Origin: Lachnospiraceae bacterium UBA1712
GTDB lineage: Bacteria > Bacillota > Clostridia > Lachnospirales > Lachnospiraceae
Assembly (NCBI GenBank): GCA_002317175.1
Contig: DCJA01000029.1
Span: forward strand, 1 to 18,873
Direction of reading: 5' to 3'
DNA: 18,873 nt
Within the stretch, counting starts at the first letter, position 1; each line of letters starts with the position of its first letter. The translations under genes and the position numbers were made by a program. The notes below the pieces were generated by a model, which searched no databases, was not told the origin of the DNA, and saw nothing but the letters and a program-made list of their open reading frames with translations. Shown here piece by piece: positions 1-6,816 of the stretch.

Positions 1-49
1 AGAACGACAACTGTTTTTGAAAGAATAAATAGGTTTTAAAAAAATATAT

Positions 50-877
50 ATGAACACTACTAAAAATGTTACAAAAAAAATACTCTTCACTGACATGGAT
101 GGCACCCTTCTTAGAGATGACGCTACTATCAGTGACCACACTCGAGAAGTACTGCTGCAGATGACTCGTGCCGGCCATAAGCTGGTGCTCTCTTCCGGCC
201 GTTCTCTCGACAATATCATTAATACTAAAGCGAAGCTGGGACTGGATTTTCCAGGTATCTTTATCTGCGCCACCAATGGCACCATCGTATATGACTGTGA
301 CAGCCAGCAGATTATCTACGAGCGTCGTCTTGATATGGAAGATGTGAAGGCCATCTGGCCTATTGCCATAGCTGAGAATATGCACATCCAGACCTATAGT
401 GATCACGATTTACTGGTTCCGCAGCACGATAAGGAAACCGACTTCTATCTCATCAAATGCGACCACCCTGTAATAGAGACTCTAAAGCCCTGGGCAGTGC
501 TTGATAAGCCACCAGTAAAGATGCTTTGTATCGACCTTGAGGACCACGAGAGAATTGACAGATTTGGACAAAAGATTGCTGACGCATTTCCCCATCTGTC
601 AGTATGCTTCTCCAATCCTATGTATCTGGAGATTTTTGATGCCAAGGCCGGCAAAGGCAATACTCTGGTATGGTTGTGCGATTACCTGAACATCCCGCTT
701 AACTGCTCCTTTGCCGCCGGTGATGAGTTCAACGATGTGTCCATGATTGAAGCCGCCGGAACTGGAGTTGCAATGCGCAATTCTAACCCTGGAATTTTTA
801 AATTTGCTGACGATATTACTGAATTTGACAACAATTCTGAAGGACTATCACAATATATAGTTAATAAGATAATTTAA
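50..877 (+). CDS. Cof-type HAD-superfamily phosphatase
   Basis: Predicted cytoplasmic phosphatase of the Cof/IIB branch of the HAD superfamily; members dephosphorylate sugar phosphates, nucleotides or cofactors such as pyridoxal phosphate, and the substrate cannot be read from sequence. Motif I is DMDGTLL with the nucleophile and acid/base Asp at residues 15 and 17. Motif II is the Ser in LSSGR (about 49). Motif III is Lys202 in AGKGNTL. Motif IV is GDEFNDVSM with Asp225 and Asp229. The C2 cap lies between motifs II and III. The 275-residue length is normal for the family. The only plausible start is the ATG at 50; the Shine-Dalgarno is weak (AGG about 15 nt upstream) and too little upstream sequence is present to see the promoter. 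No strong terminator follows; a separate promoter lies before the next gene. Confidence 0.9.
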   Translation: MNTTKNVTKKILFTDMDGTLLRDDATISDHTREVLLQMTRAGHKLVLSSGRSLDNIINTKAKLGLDFPGIFICATNGTIVYDCDSQQIIYERRLDMEDVKAIWPIAIAENMHIQTYSDHDLLVPQHDKETDFYLIKCDHPVIETLKPWAVLDKPPVKMLCIDLEDHERIDRFGQKIADAFPHLSVCFSNPMYLEIFDAKAGKGNTLVWLCDYLNIPLNCSFAAGDEFNDVSMIEAAGTGVAMRNSNPGIFKFADDITEFDNNSEGLSQYIVNKII

Positions 878-901
878 TGCACAATTTTGCAAAAATACAG
901 T

Positions 902-929
902 TTGATTTTTTCTATAATCCATATATAAT
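902..929 (+). promoter_or_regulatory. Sigma-A-type promoter for the gene at 953
   Basis: TTGATT (902-907), 16-bp spacer, TATAAT (924-929). The expected start of transcription is near 936, just ahead of the ribosome binding site AGAGGTG at 939-945. It makes the 953 gene an independent transcription unit from the HAD gene. Confidence 0.6.
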
Positions 930-952
930 ATTTTGTAGAGAGGTGAATGATT

Positions 953-1864
953 ATGGGAATAAAAGATGTTATTGATACTGTCAAAAAACCTACAACCTTG
1001 TTTTTTGATGGTGAGTATTATAGCAGTGTTGATGAATTATGTACTGCATGTAATATTCAGAGGGCGGATTACACACAAGTAAAGGCTACTCATCGTGATT
1101 GGGACGCGATGAATGTTGTTGACTTCTTAGTTAAGTCTAACAAGGGCGTTTTACCTTCAAAGAATCCAGATCATAAGGCTAGACTCGCTGCCGCTGCTGC
1201 TGAAGCTGCTGTTGCTGCTGCTCAGGCTGCCGAAGAAAAGGCTAAAGCCGCTGAGGAGAAAGTAAAAGAAGCTGAAGAAAAGCTGAAGGAAACTGAAGCT
1301 GAAGCTCAGGCTGCTGCTGAAGCTGCTCCTGTTGAAGAAGTAGTTGAAGAGGCTCCTGTTGTTGAAGAAGAAAAGGCAGAGGAACCAAAGGAAGAAGAAG
1401 TTGTAGTTGAGGAAGCTCCTGCAGCTGAAGAACCAGTGGTTGAGGAAGCTAAGGTTGAAGTTGAAGCTCCTAAGATTGAGGACGCAAAAGAAACACCAGA
1501 AGACAACACAAAGGAGGTAGTTGAAACAACTATGAACGAGTACGATTACACACAGAACGCTGCACAGCCAGCACCTGCTCCAAGCGGAAGCACAGCAAAG
1601 GCATTTGACGAACTGTTAGTCAACCTTAATATTGCAAAGGAAGGCTTTATCGTAGTTAAGCAGGTTATGTCTGATATGTCTGATCTTGATATCATCAATG
1701 CTATCCTTACAACAAAGGGTAACCCAGTTGGTGAGACATCAAAAGACTTTGATGAACTTCTTAACAACCTTAATACTCCAAAGATCGGCTTCCAGTTAGT
1801 TAAGCAGATCCACAGTGACTGGTCAGATCTTGATGTTATTAACGCTATCATCAAGAGCAGATAA
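953..1864 (+). CDS. Modular coiled-rod protein, paralog of the gene at 4287 (303 aa)
   Basis: Family not recognised. No signal peptide or membrane segment is visible, so it is probably cytoplasmic. Order: an N-terminal domain (about 12-70) with KKPTTLFFDG, HRDWD and KGVLPSK, containing a 37-residue module at 26-62; an Ala/Glu/Lys-rich probable helix (76-125); a Pro/Val/Glu-rich acidic stretch (126-185); a flexible Ala/Pro linker (200-215); then two more copies of the module at 218-254 and 266-302. Modules share DEL near the start, an aromatic at position 15, VK at 18-19, Asp at 24, and a hydrophobic [VI][VI][DN]x[IL] end. I chose ATG 953, not 947: the AGAGGTG site is 7 nt from 953 but only 1 nt from 947, and the paralog also begins MG[IL]KD. 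A terminator follows at 1887. Function unknown; a scaffold or tether is inference only. Confidence 0.85.
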   Translation: MGIKDVIDTVKKPTTLFFDGEYYSSVDELCTACNIQRADYTQVKATHRDWDAMNVVDFLVKSNKGVLPSKNPDHKARLAAAAAEAAVAAAQAAEEKAKAAEEKVKEAEEKLKETEAEAQAAAEAAPVEEVVEEAPVVEEEKAEEPKEEEVVVEEAPAAEEPVVEEAKVEVEAPKIEDAKETPEDNTKEVVETTMNEYDYTQNAAQPAPAPSGSTAKAFDELLVNLNIAKEGFIVVKQVMSDMSDLDIINAILTTKGNPVGETSKDFDELLNNLNTPKIGFQLVKQIHSDWSDLDVINAIIKSR

Positions 1865-1886
1865 TTCGATTATCACATATAATAGC

Positions 1887-1921
1887 AAAGCCCTTAAGGA
1901 TTTAACCTTAAGGGCTTTTTT
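1887..1921 (+). terminator. Intrinsic terminator after the 953 gene
   Basis: A 12-bp perfect stem, AAGCCCTTAAGG with CCTTAAGGGCTT, has a 6-nt loop and is followed by six T. It lies between convergent genes. The reverse-strand T-run is poor, so it acts mainly on the plus strand. Confidence 0.9.
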
Positions 1922-1938
1922 ATGTTACCATTTACCTA

Positions 1939-3600
1939 TTAGTAGAATACCGAAGTCTTCTCCTGAAGTACTGCCGCTATATCCTTAAGACCCGCTACCT
2001 GGCTTGAAAGGTTCTCGACAGCCTGTGTAACCTGATCTACTGTAGCTGATGCTTCCTGAGTAGATGCTGCATTTTCCTCTGAAATTGAAGCCACTGTAGT
2101 CACTACATCAACAGTGTTTTCTCTTGCTTTTGATAATTCGGCTATCTCTTCTTCTATCTGCCTGATTCCACCAGCAGACTTCTTAATACCCTCGTCTACT
2201 GTATCAAATGCAACATTGGTCTGTACTAAGCATTCTTCCTGCTTTGCAATCATGGTCTGTACCAGCTGCATTACCTCTACAGATTTCTCTGAATTATCTG
2301 TCAACTGCACCAGAGTGTCTCTGATATCTACAGCTGACTCATTACACTCTTCAGCAAGCTTCTGTATCTCGGATGCAACTACTGCAAATCCTCTTCCCAT
2401 TTCGCCTGCTCTTGCAGCCTCGATACTTGCATTAAGTGACAACAGGTTGGTCTGTGAAGCTACGTCTGTAATAACTTTAGCCTTCACACCTATATTCTGA
2501 ACTGACTGGTTAGTATCCTCTGTCTGTCGCTGAATCTGATCAACTGCCTTCTTTACCTCTGCCATACTTGAGTTAAGCTGCTCAAGGATATTTCTTACAT
2601 TGACAGACGCTTCTGTCATCTCTTCTGCTGCTGTTGCCACAGAATTCATACTTATGCCAGTATGTTCAATAACATTTCCAATTATCTCTACACTGTTACC
2701 TGCTTCTTCAGCATTCTCCGCAAGTGCTGTAGATGAGGTTGCGATCTGAGATACTGCTATATCTATCTGCTCCGCCATCTCAAATGCTTGATTAGCGCCT
2801 TCACTACAGTTTTCCGATGTTTCATTAAGAATATCCGATTCCTTCTTAATCTCATTTACAACATCGTTAAGATATGATGAAAGTGTCGTGACGCTTCGAC
2901 CAATATCGCCCACTTCATCCTTGCGCCTCATAATCTTGTCATCCACCTGTACTGACAACTTACCCTTGGCCAGTTCAGACAGATATTTTCCTGAGCGCTT
3001 AATATTGGTTGCAATACTCTTTCCAAGAAAACCTGCAAGAGCTACTGAAAAGATAATAACTCCAAGTATTATCAGCATCATGGTCTTCTGAGTTCTTCTG
3101 ATTATCTTCTTTACAGCCTGATAGTCCTCTCCCAGAAAAATCATACCCTTTACGTTACCAGCGTCATTTAGAATTGGCACATAATAACAGATATATCTGA
3201 CATCATTGACCATTGTGTCATTGCTCTGATAATCATTGCCACCATTAATAACCGCTTCGGTTACTTCGTCACTTGCCTTAGTACCTGTAACTCGTTCCCC
3301 TGATGCATCCTTAATGGTTGTAGCAATACGGATGTTGTGATCAAATACTGTTACGTCAAATGAGGTCTCTTCCTTAATCTTGTCAAATATCTCTGTAATA
3401 TGCGCAACATCAACTGCACCAGTCTCAGTGGTGTTATCTGCATATAATTCTCTTACAGTAATAGTCATTGCCTGCATACCTGCATAAGCCTGTTTCTCTA
3501 CTGCGTTTTCGATCTTCATGGATGATACGATAAACGATATCACTCCAAGAAAGACTATTGGGAACAAAACTACCCATAATATTTTGGCCTGAATCTTCAT
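1939..3600 (-). CDS. Methyl-accepting chemotaxis protein with extracytoplasmic Cache-like sensor
   Basis: Transmembrane chemoreceptor that would signal through CheW/CheA to bias flagellar rotation. TM1 is at about 8-28. An extracytoplasmic sensor of single-Cache type spans about 31-170. TM2 is at about 173-195, a HAMP linker at about 195-246, and a long cytoplasmic coiled coil follows. The signalling hairpin tip is well conserved around residues 382-411 (SQTNLLSLNASIEAARAGE, then GRGFAVVA). The 553-aa length is typical. The C-terminus ends in TSVFY and has no obvious CheR/CheB-tethering pentapeptide. AAAGGGG lies 7 nt before the ATG. mscL is 141 bp upstream on the same strand. No flagellar or che genes are in the window, so the ligand is unknown. 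Confidence 0.95.
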   Translation of the reverse strand: MKIQAKILWVVLFPIVFLGVISFIVSSMKIENAVEKQAYAGMQAMTITVRELYADNTTETGAVDVAHITEIFDKIKEETSFDVTVFDHNIRIATTIKDASGERVTGTKASDEVTEAVINGGNDYQSNDTMVNDVRYICYYVPILNDAGNVKGMIFLGEDYQAVKKIIRRTQKTMMLIILGVIIFSVALAGFLGKSIATNIKRSGKYLSELAKGKLSVQVDDKIMRRKDEVGDIGRSVTTLSSYLNDVVNEIKKESDILNETSENCSEGANQAFEMAEQIDIAVSQIATSSTALAENAEEAGNSVEIIGNVIEHTGISMNSVATAAEEMTEASVNVRNILEQLNSSMAEVKKAVDQIQRQTEDTNQSVQNIGVKAKVITDVASQTNLLSLNASIEAARAGEMGRGFAVVASEIQKLAEECNESAVDIRDTLVQLTDNSEKSVEVMQLVQTMIAKQEECLVQTNVAFDTVDEGIKKSAGGIRQIEEEIAELSKARENTVDVVTTVASISEENAASTQEASATVDQVTQAVENLSSQVAGLKDIAAVLQEKTSVFY

Positions 3601-3698
3601 GTCATTTCCCCTTTAAAGTAATAGTTTGGTTCCTTATTCATTCCCTAAATATTTCCAATCAAATATATACTGCGACTTCGCTTCAACTCCCAGCATCA

Positions 3699-3715
3699 AA
3701 TCGCCACGCGCGATT
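3699..3715 (-). other. Small GC-rich hairpin between mscL and the chemoreceptor gene
   Basis: AATCGC and GCGATT pair around a 5-nt loop in an otherwise AT-rich spacer, downstream of the mscL stop. The following T-run is poor (TTTGAT), so it may be a weak terminator or an RNA stabiliser rather than a full terminator. Confidence 0.3.
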
Positions 3716-3741
3716 ATTCTGAAAGTTCAGATACACAGCTT

Positions 3742-4158
3742 TTACTCTGTCAACTCAGATACACAGTGTGGACACTTTGTAGCCTTGATAGAGATTGTCT
3801 CATGGCAGTAAGGACACTCTTTAGTAGTTGGAGCTGCTGGCTCTTCCTTCTTCTTAGCCACTTTATTGATAGACTTGATAATGCAGAAAATAACAAGTGC
3901 AATCAGTATAAAGTTGATAATAGCTGAAATAAATGCTCCATAATTAAGGGATGCTGCTTCCTCTCCCTCTCCAAGCTTGATACAAAGTTCTGTAAAATCA
4001 AAACCTCCTGTAATAAGTGACAGTAATGGCATTACGATGTCATTAACAAGTGAGTTAACGATAGCTGTAAATGCGCCACCAATGATAACGCCGACAGCCA
4101 TATCCATTACATTGCCTCTTGAAATAAATTCCTTAAATTCTTTAGCAAATGATTTCAT
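3742..4158 (-). CDS. mscL: Large-conductance mechanosensitive channel MscL with C-terminal zinc ribbon
   Basis: Homopentameric membrane channel that opens under membrane tension and releases solutes on hypo-osmotic shock. The N-terminal amphipathic helix is MKSFAKEFKEFI. TM1 (about 17-45) carries the family pattern GNVMDMAVGVIIGGAF and ends in NDIVMPL. A periplasmic loop with GGFDF follows, then TM2 (about 74-98). Where the family has a short cytoplasmic helix bundle, this protein has a Lys/Pro linker and a CPYC-x10-CPHC zinc ribbon (Cys115, 118, 129, 132). AGGAGG is 5 nt before the ATG. An extended -10 promoter sits upstream, divergent from the 4287 gene. The 138-aa length is normal. The zinc-ribbon role is unknown. 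Confidence 0.95.
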   Translation of the reverse strand: MKSFAKEFKEFISRGNVMDMAVGVIIGGAFTAIVNSLVNDIVMPLLSLITGGFDFTELCIKLGEGEEAASLNYGAFISAIINFILIALVIFCIIKSINKVAKKKEEPAAPTTKECPYCHETISIKATKCPHCVSELTE

Positions 4159-4187
4159 ATAAACCTCCTGATTTTTGATATAAAAAC

Positions 4188-4196
4188 ATTATAGCA
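4188..4196 (-). promoter_or_regulatory. Extended -10 promoter for mscL
   Basis: On the minus strand TGC TATAAT forms an extended -10 element. The -35 region 17 nt upstream (ATTTCA) is weak, as is usual for extended -10 promoters. The mscL ribosome binding site is about 20 nt downstream. Confidence 0.6.
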
Positions 4197-4234
4197 TTTC
4201 CTTAAAAAAATGAAATAATTCACAGAAAAAACAA

Positions 4235-4263
4235 TTCAAAAATGCATAATAAAGTAATATAAT
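4235..4263 (+). promoter_or_regulatory. Promoter for the 541-aa rod protein gene
   Basis: TTCAAA (4235-4240), 17-bp spacer, TATAAT (4258-4263). The predicted start near 4270 gives a very short leader directly ahead of GGAGGG (4273-4278). It is divergent from the mscL promoter in the same 128-bp spacer. Confidence 0.6.
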
Positions 4264-4286
4264 AAAACTAATGGAGGGATGTATTA

Positions 4287-5912
4287 ATGGGTTTAAAAGA
4301 TATTATGGCTAAAAAGCCTACTACTCTTTACTATGACGGTAGTTACTATGATACAATCGAAGCTCTTCTCGAAGAATGCCAGATTGACAGAGCAGACTAC
4401 AATGCTGAGCGTTCTGCTCATCGTGACTGGGATCCGGTCAACGTCGTAGATAATCTTGTTAAAAATAAAAAAGGTGTTTTACCTTCTAAGACTAAAGCTA
4501 TTAGGGCTGCTGAAGAAAAGGCTGCTGCACTTAAAGCTGCTGCTGAGGCCAAGGCTGCTCAGGAAGCTCGTATTGCTGCTGAAAAAGCTGCTGAAGAGGC
4601 TCGTATTGCTGCTCAGAAGGCTGCTGAAGAAGAAGCTGCCAGAGCTGCTAAGATTGCCGAAGAAGCCAAGGCTGCTGAAGAAGCCAGACTCGCTGCTCAG
4701 AAAGCCGCTGAAGAAGCCAGACGTGCTGCTGAAGAAAAGGCTGCTGAGGATGCAAGACTTGCTGCTGAAGCTCAGAAAGCACTTGAAGCCGCTGCTCTTG
4801 AGGAAGCCAGACGTCAGGCCGCTGCTAAGATGGCTGCTGAAGCCAATAGTGCTCCTGCCCCAGCTCCTGCTCCTGCTCCCGCTTCCGATGATGCTACCAC
4901 TGCTGCTGAGGCCGCTGCTGCTGAAGCCGCTAAGAGAGCTGCTCAGTTAGAGGAAGCTAGACTTGCCGCTGAAGCATTAGCTGCTCAGGAAGCACAGAAA
5001 GCTGCTGAGATGCGTAAGGCTGCTGAAGAAGCTATGGCTGCCGCTCAGAGAGCTATCGCCGAAGCTAAGGCTGCTGAAGAAGCTGCCAGAAAAGAAGCTG
5101 AAGAAAGAATCGCTGAAGAAGCCAGACTTGCTGCTGAAGCTCAGAGAGCACTTGCTGAAGCTGCCAGAGCTGCTGAAGAAGCCAGACTTGCCCGAGAAGC
5201 TAAAGCTGCTGAGGATGCAAGACGTGCTGAAGAGGCCAGACTACAGCTTGAAGAGGCTGAAAGAGCTGCTCAACAGGCTGCTGCTGAAGAAGCTATGGCC
5301 AGAGAAGAAGCTGAACGTAAAGCCGCTGAAGAGGCTATGGCTGCTATGCAGTCTGCTATGGCTGAACAGCAGGTTACTCAGGCTGTTGATGAAGCTGCCA
5401 GAGCAAAACACGAAGCTGAAATCGCTGCCAGGGAAGCTCATGAACTTGAGATTGCCATGGCTAATAGAACTGTTGTTAGTCCTGAAGAACAGGTTGCTAT
5501 TGAGAATGCTATTCTCGAAGCTCAGGAAAAATATGCCAATGCTAAAGCTGCTGCTGCTAAGGCTGCTGAAGAAAAAGCCGCTGCAGAAGCTATCGCTATT
5601 GAGAAGCGTATGGATGCTGAAGCCAAGTCTCTTGCCAAAGCCAAAGCCGAGGCTGAGCACCAGGCTGCACTTGAACTTACACGTATGCTTGAGGAGGCTT
5701 ACAACGCTGCCAAGATTGCATCACAGTTCCATCCAGTGGCTGAGCCTGAACCTGAACCAGAACCTGTTTCAACTTACGATATTCCAATCGATATCCAGTT
5801 ACTTATCGGTAACCTCGGTATCACCAGTGATGCTTTCCTCGCTGTAAAGCGTAATCACATGGATGAAACAGATCTTGAAGTTATCAACATCATCATCAAG
5901 GGCGGTAACTAA
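4287..5912 (+). CDS. Modular coiled-rod protein, long paralog (541 aa)
   Basis: Paralog of the 953 gene; family not recognised. The N-terminal domain (1-70) matches the paralog closely: KKPTTLYYDG, RADY, AHRDWD, NVVD and KGVLPSK, with the 37-residue module at 24-60. Residues about 72-475 are a very long Ala/Glu/Lys/Arg-rich rod of AAEEARLAAE-like units, predicted to be helical or coiled coil. It is broken near 188-200 by an Ala-Pro hinge (PAPAPAPAP). An EPEPEPEP linker precedes a single C-terminal module (503-539). No signal peptide or membrane segment is seen. GGAGGG lies 8 nt before the ATG. GCT/GAA codon repetition gives DNA-level repeats, for example near 4755 and 5122. Rods of this composition resemble TolA-like or single-alpha-helix proteins, but the end modules argue for a distinct family. 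Function unknown. Confidence 0.85.
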   Translation: MGLKDIMAKKPTTLYYDGSYYDTIEALLEECQIDRADYNAERSAHRDWDPVNVVDNLVKNKKGVLPSKTKAIRAAEEKAAALKAAAEAKAAQEARIAAEKAAEEARIAAQKAAEEEAARAAKIAEEAKAAEEARLAAQKAAEEARRAAEEKAAEDARLAAEAQKALEAAALEEARRQAAAKMAAEANSAPAPAPAPAPASDDATTAAEAAAAEAAKRAAQLEEARLAAEALAAQEAQKAAEMRKAAEEAMAAAQRAIAEAKAAEEAARKEAEERIAEEARLAAEAQRALAEAARAAEEARLAREAKAAEDARRAEEARLQLEEAERAAQQAAAEEAMAREEAERKAAEEAMAAMQSAMAEQQVTQAVDEAARAKHEAEIAAREAHELEIAMANRTVVSPEEQVAIENAILEAQEKYANAKAAAAKAAEEKAAAEAIAIEKRMDAEAKSLAKAKAEAEHQAALELTRMLEEAYNAAKIASQFHPVAEPEPEPEPVSTYDIPIDIQLLIGNLGITSDAFLAVKRNHMDETDLEVINIIIKGGN

Positions 5913-5976
5913 TCTCCTAGTTGATGAATATTTGAAAACTTAATGATATAGCAAAATATTTATTATATATAACATC

Positions 5977-6021
5977 AAAACACCATTCCTATGATTTTAT
6001 TATCATAAGGATGGTGTTTTT
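5977..6021. terminator. Bidirectional intrinsic terminator between the rod-protein gene and the toxin gene
   Basis: AAAACACCAT pairs with ATGGTGTTTT, and the stem continues through ATGAT with ATCAT, with one mismatch and one wobble and a 6-nt loop. T-runs follow on both strands (five on plus, four on minus). It serves the 4287 gene and the convergent toxin gene ending at 6026. Confidence 0.85.
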
Positions 6022-6025
6022 GATT

Positions 6026-6556
6026 TTAATCTTTTCGTGAGCAATACTCCCAATAGGCTTTTTCCAATATTTTAAAGTCACAACTGTTTTTTATTAAATT
6101 TATATTGGTTTTATTTGTCACTTCGTAATAGGTTTCTCTTGCCATTCTTTGTATTGTTGTTAATTTAATCTTCTTTTTAATATATCTGTATTCCTGTTCT
6201 AATAGTATTTTATAATCAGTTGAATAATAGGGATTATTAAAATCAACTTTTTCTAAGCAACAGCTTGGAACCGGTATCATATAATTAAATCTTAATGCCC
6301 CTACAGCCTTTAGATCCTTCGTATTTTTAACAAATATTAATATATTATTTGTTTGTCTTTTACTATAACTTGAGATTGGAACAAAATATGGTATTTTATG
6401 GTTATTACTATCTATTTCCATCACAACACCATAAACAAATTTTGTTTTATTAGCATATGTTACATTCGGTACACATGTAAAACCTCTTTCCTTCATCTCT
6501 TCTATTTGCAAAAACTGTATATAGTCACTTTTTATATAATAAAATGTAGCAAACAC
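6026..6556 (-). CDS. Type III toxin of the ToxN/AbiQ (CptN-like) endoribonuclease family
   Basis: Predicted sequence-specific endoribonuclease held inactive by its own repeat RNA, giving plasmid- or phage-related growth arrest. From the chosen start (176 aa) the protein follows the family layout: an N-terminal FYYIKSDYIQFLQ strand-helix, then FVYGVVMEI, the active-site segment PISSYSK (60-66), LRFNYMIPVP (89-97), YKILLEQEYRYIKK (115-128) and the C-terminal block SCDFKILEKAYWEY. I chose GTG at 6556 because AAAGG lies 7 nt upstream and family members begin just before this strand. The frame stays open upstream (ATG at 6658, 210 aa), but that extension would be read through a terminator hairpin and a predicted structured RNA. 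Promoter, RNA, terminator and toxin follow in the standard type III order. The subfamily (CptN, ToxN or TenpN) is not settled. Confidence 0.85.
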   Translation of the reverse strand: MFATFYYIKSDYIQFLQIEEMKERGFTCVPNVTYANKTKFVYGVVMEIDSNNHKIPYFVPISSYSKRQTNNILIFVKNTKDLKAVGALRFNYMIPVPSCCLEKVDFNNPYYSTDYKILLEQEYRYIKKKIKLTTIQRMARETYYEVTNKTNINLIKNSCDFKILEKAYWEYCSRKD

Positions 6557-6569
6557 TATAGCGCCTTTC

Positions 6570-6604
6570 AAAAAAAGAAGGATAAACATAAGTTTATCCT
6601 TCTT
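6570..6604 (-). terminator. Intrinsic terminator between antitoxin RNA and toxin gene
   Basis: A perfect 13-bp stem, AAGAAGGATAAAC with GTTTATCCTTCTT, has loop TTAT and seven T. The toxin ribosome binding site begins within a few bases. In type III modules such a leaky terminator sets the excess of antitoxin RNA over toxin mRNA. Confidence 0.9.
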
Positions 6605-6689
6605 ACTATTCGTATTTATCTGGCAACGAATTAAGCCACCAACACAATTCACACTCACGGTAGTGACACTCCGATAAGATTTCTCTTAC
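6570..6689 (-). ncRNA. Candidate type III antitoxin RNA (ToxI/CptI-like)
   Basis: Bounded by a strong promoter (6697-6724) and the terminator at 6570-6604, immediately upstream of the toxin gene. It contains two degenerate units, about 6679-6644 and 6636-6606. Both show CTTA, TCG, a TGxCA-like core and GAAT in the same order at 39-45-nt offsets. Each unit can form interleaved stems. Unit 1 pairs CGG (6673-6671) with CCG (6660-6658) and CACT (6665-6662) with AGTG (6655-6652). Unit 2 pairs TGGC (6638-6635) with GCCA (6624-6621) and ATTCG (6631-6627) with CGAAT (6612-6608). That is the H-type pseudoknot form known for ToxI-class RNAs. The repeats are far less regular than in typical loci, so the unit borders are approximate. 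Confidence 0.65.
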
Positions 6690-6696
6690 AAGGATA

Positions 6697-6724
6697 AGTA
6701 TATCAACTAATACTAATTTGTCAA
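6697..6724 (-). promoter_or_regulatory. Strong promoter of the toxin-antitoxin module
   Basis: Minus strand TTGACA (6724-6719), 16-bp spacer, TATACT (6702-6697). The consensus -35 and near-consensus -10 predict a start near 6689, exactly ahead of the repeat RNA. Confidence 0.8.
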
Positions 6725-6756
6725 TATTGTTTTTATAACGTCCAATCATTTATATA

Positions 6757-6785
6757 ATGATAATCGCATGTTTATGCATTATCAT
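6757..6785. promoter_or_regulatory. Imperfect palindrome upstream of the toxin-antitoxin promoter
   Basis: ATGATAAT-c-GCAT pairs with ATGC-ATTATCAT around GTTT: 12 pairs and one bulge. A further ATTATCAT directly follows at 6786-6793. It may be an operator; no regulator is identified. The rest of the 389-nt toxin-to-6946 spacer holds the antitoxin RNA, its promoter and a terminator. Confidence 0.4.
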
Positions 6786-6816
6786 ATTATCATTATGTTT
6801 TCAATAACCCTTGTAA

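Noticed and set aside
1306..1509. Minus-strand Ser/Ala-rich ORF inside the 303-aa gene
   Set aside because: Complement of GCT/GAA-rich coding sequence, no ribosome binding site, no family features.
3727..3766. Direct repeat TCAGATACACAG at 3727-3738 and 3755-3766
   Set aside because: Only two 12-nt copies at the mscL 3' end, one within coding sequence; no further structure, likely a small duplication.
4456..5847. Long Leu/Lys/Arg-rich open frames overlapping the 541-aa gene on both strands
   Set aside because: They are frame-shifted readings of the repeated GCT/GAA codons; no ribosome binding sites and low-complexity translations.
6557..6658. N-terminal extension of the toxin to ATG 6658 (210 aa)
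   Set aside because: It would be translated from the predicted antitoxin RNA and terminator; family N-terminus and AAAGG favour GTG 6556.
6605..6689. CRISPR-like or mobile-element terminal repeats around the toxin module
   Set aside because: Only two degenerate units with a promoter and terminator; no spacers, no transposase, no target-site duplication seen.
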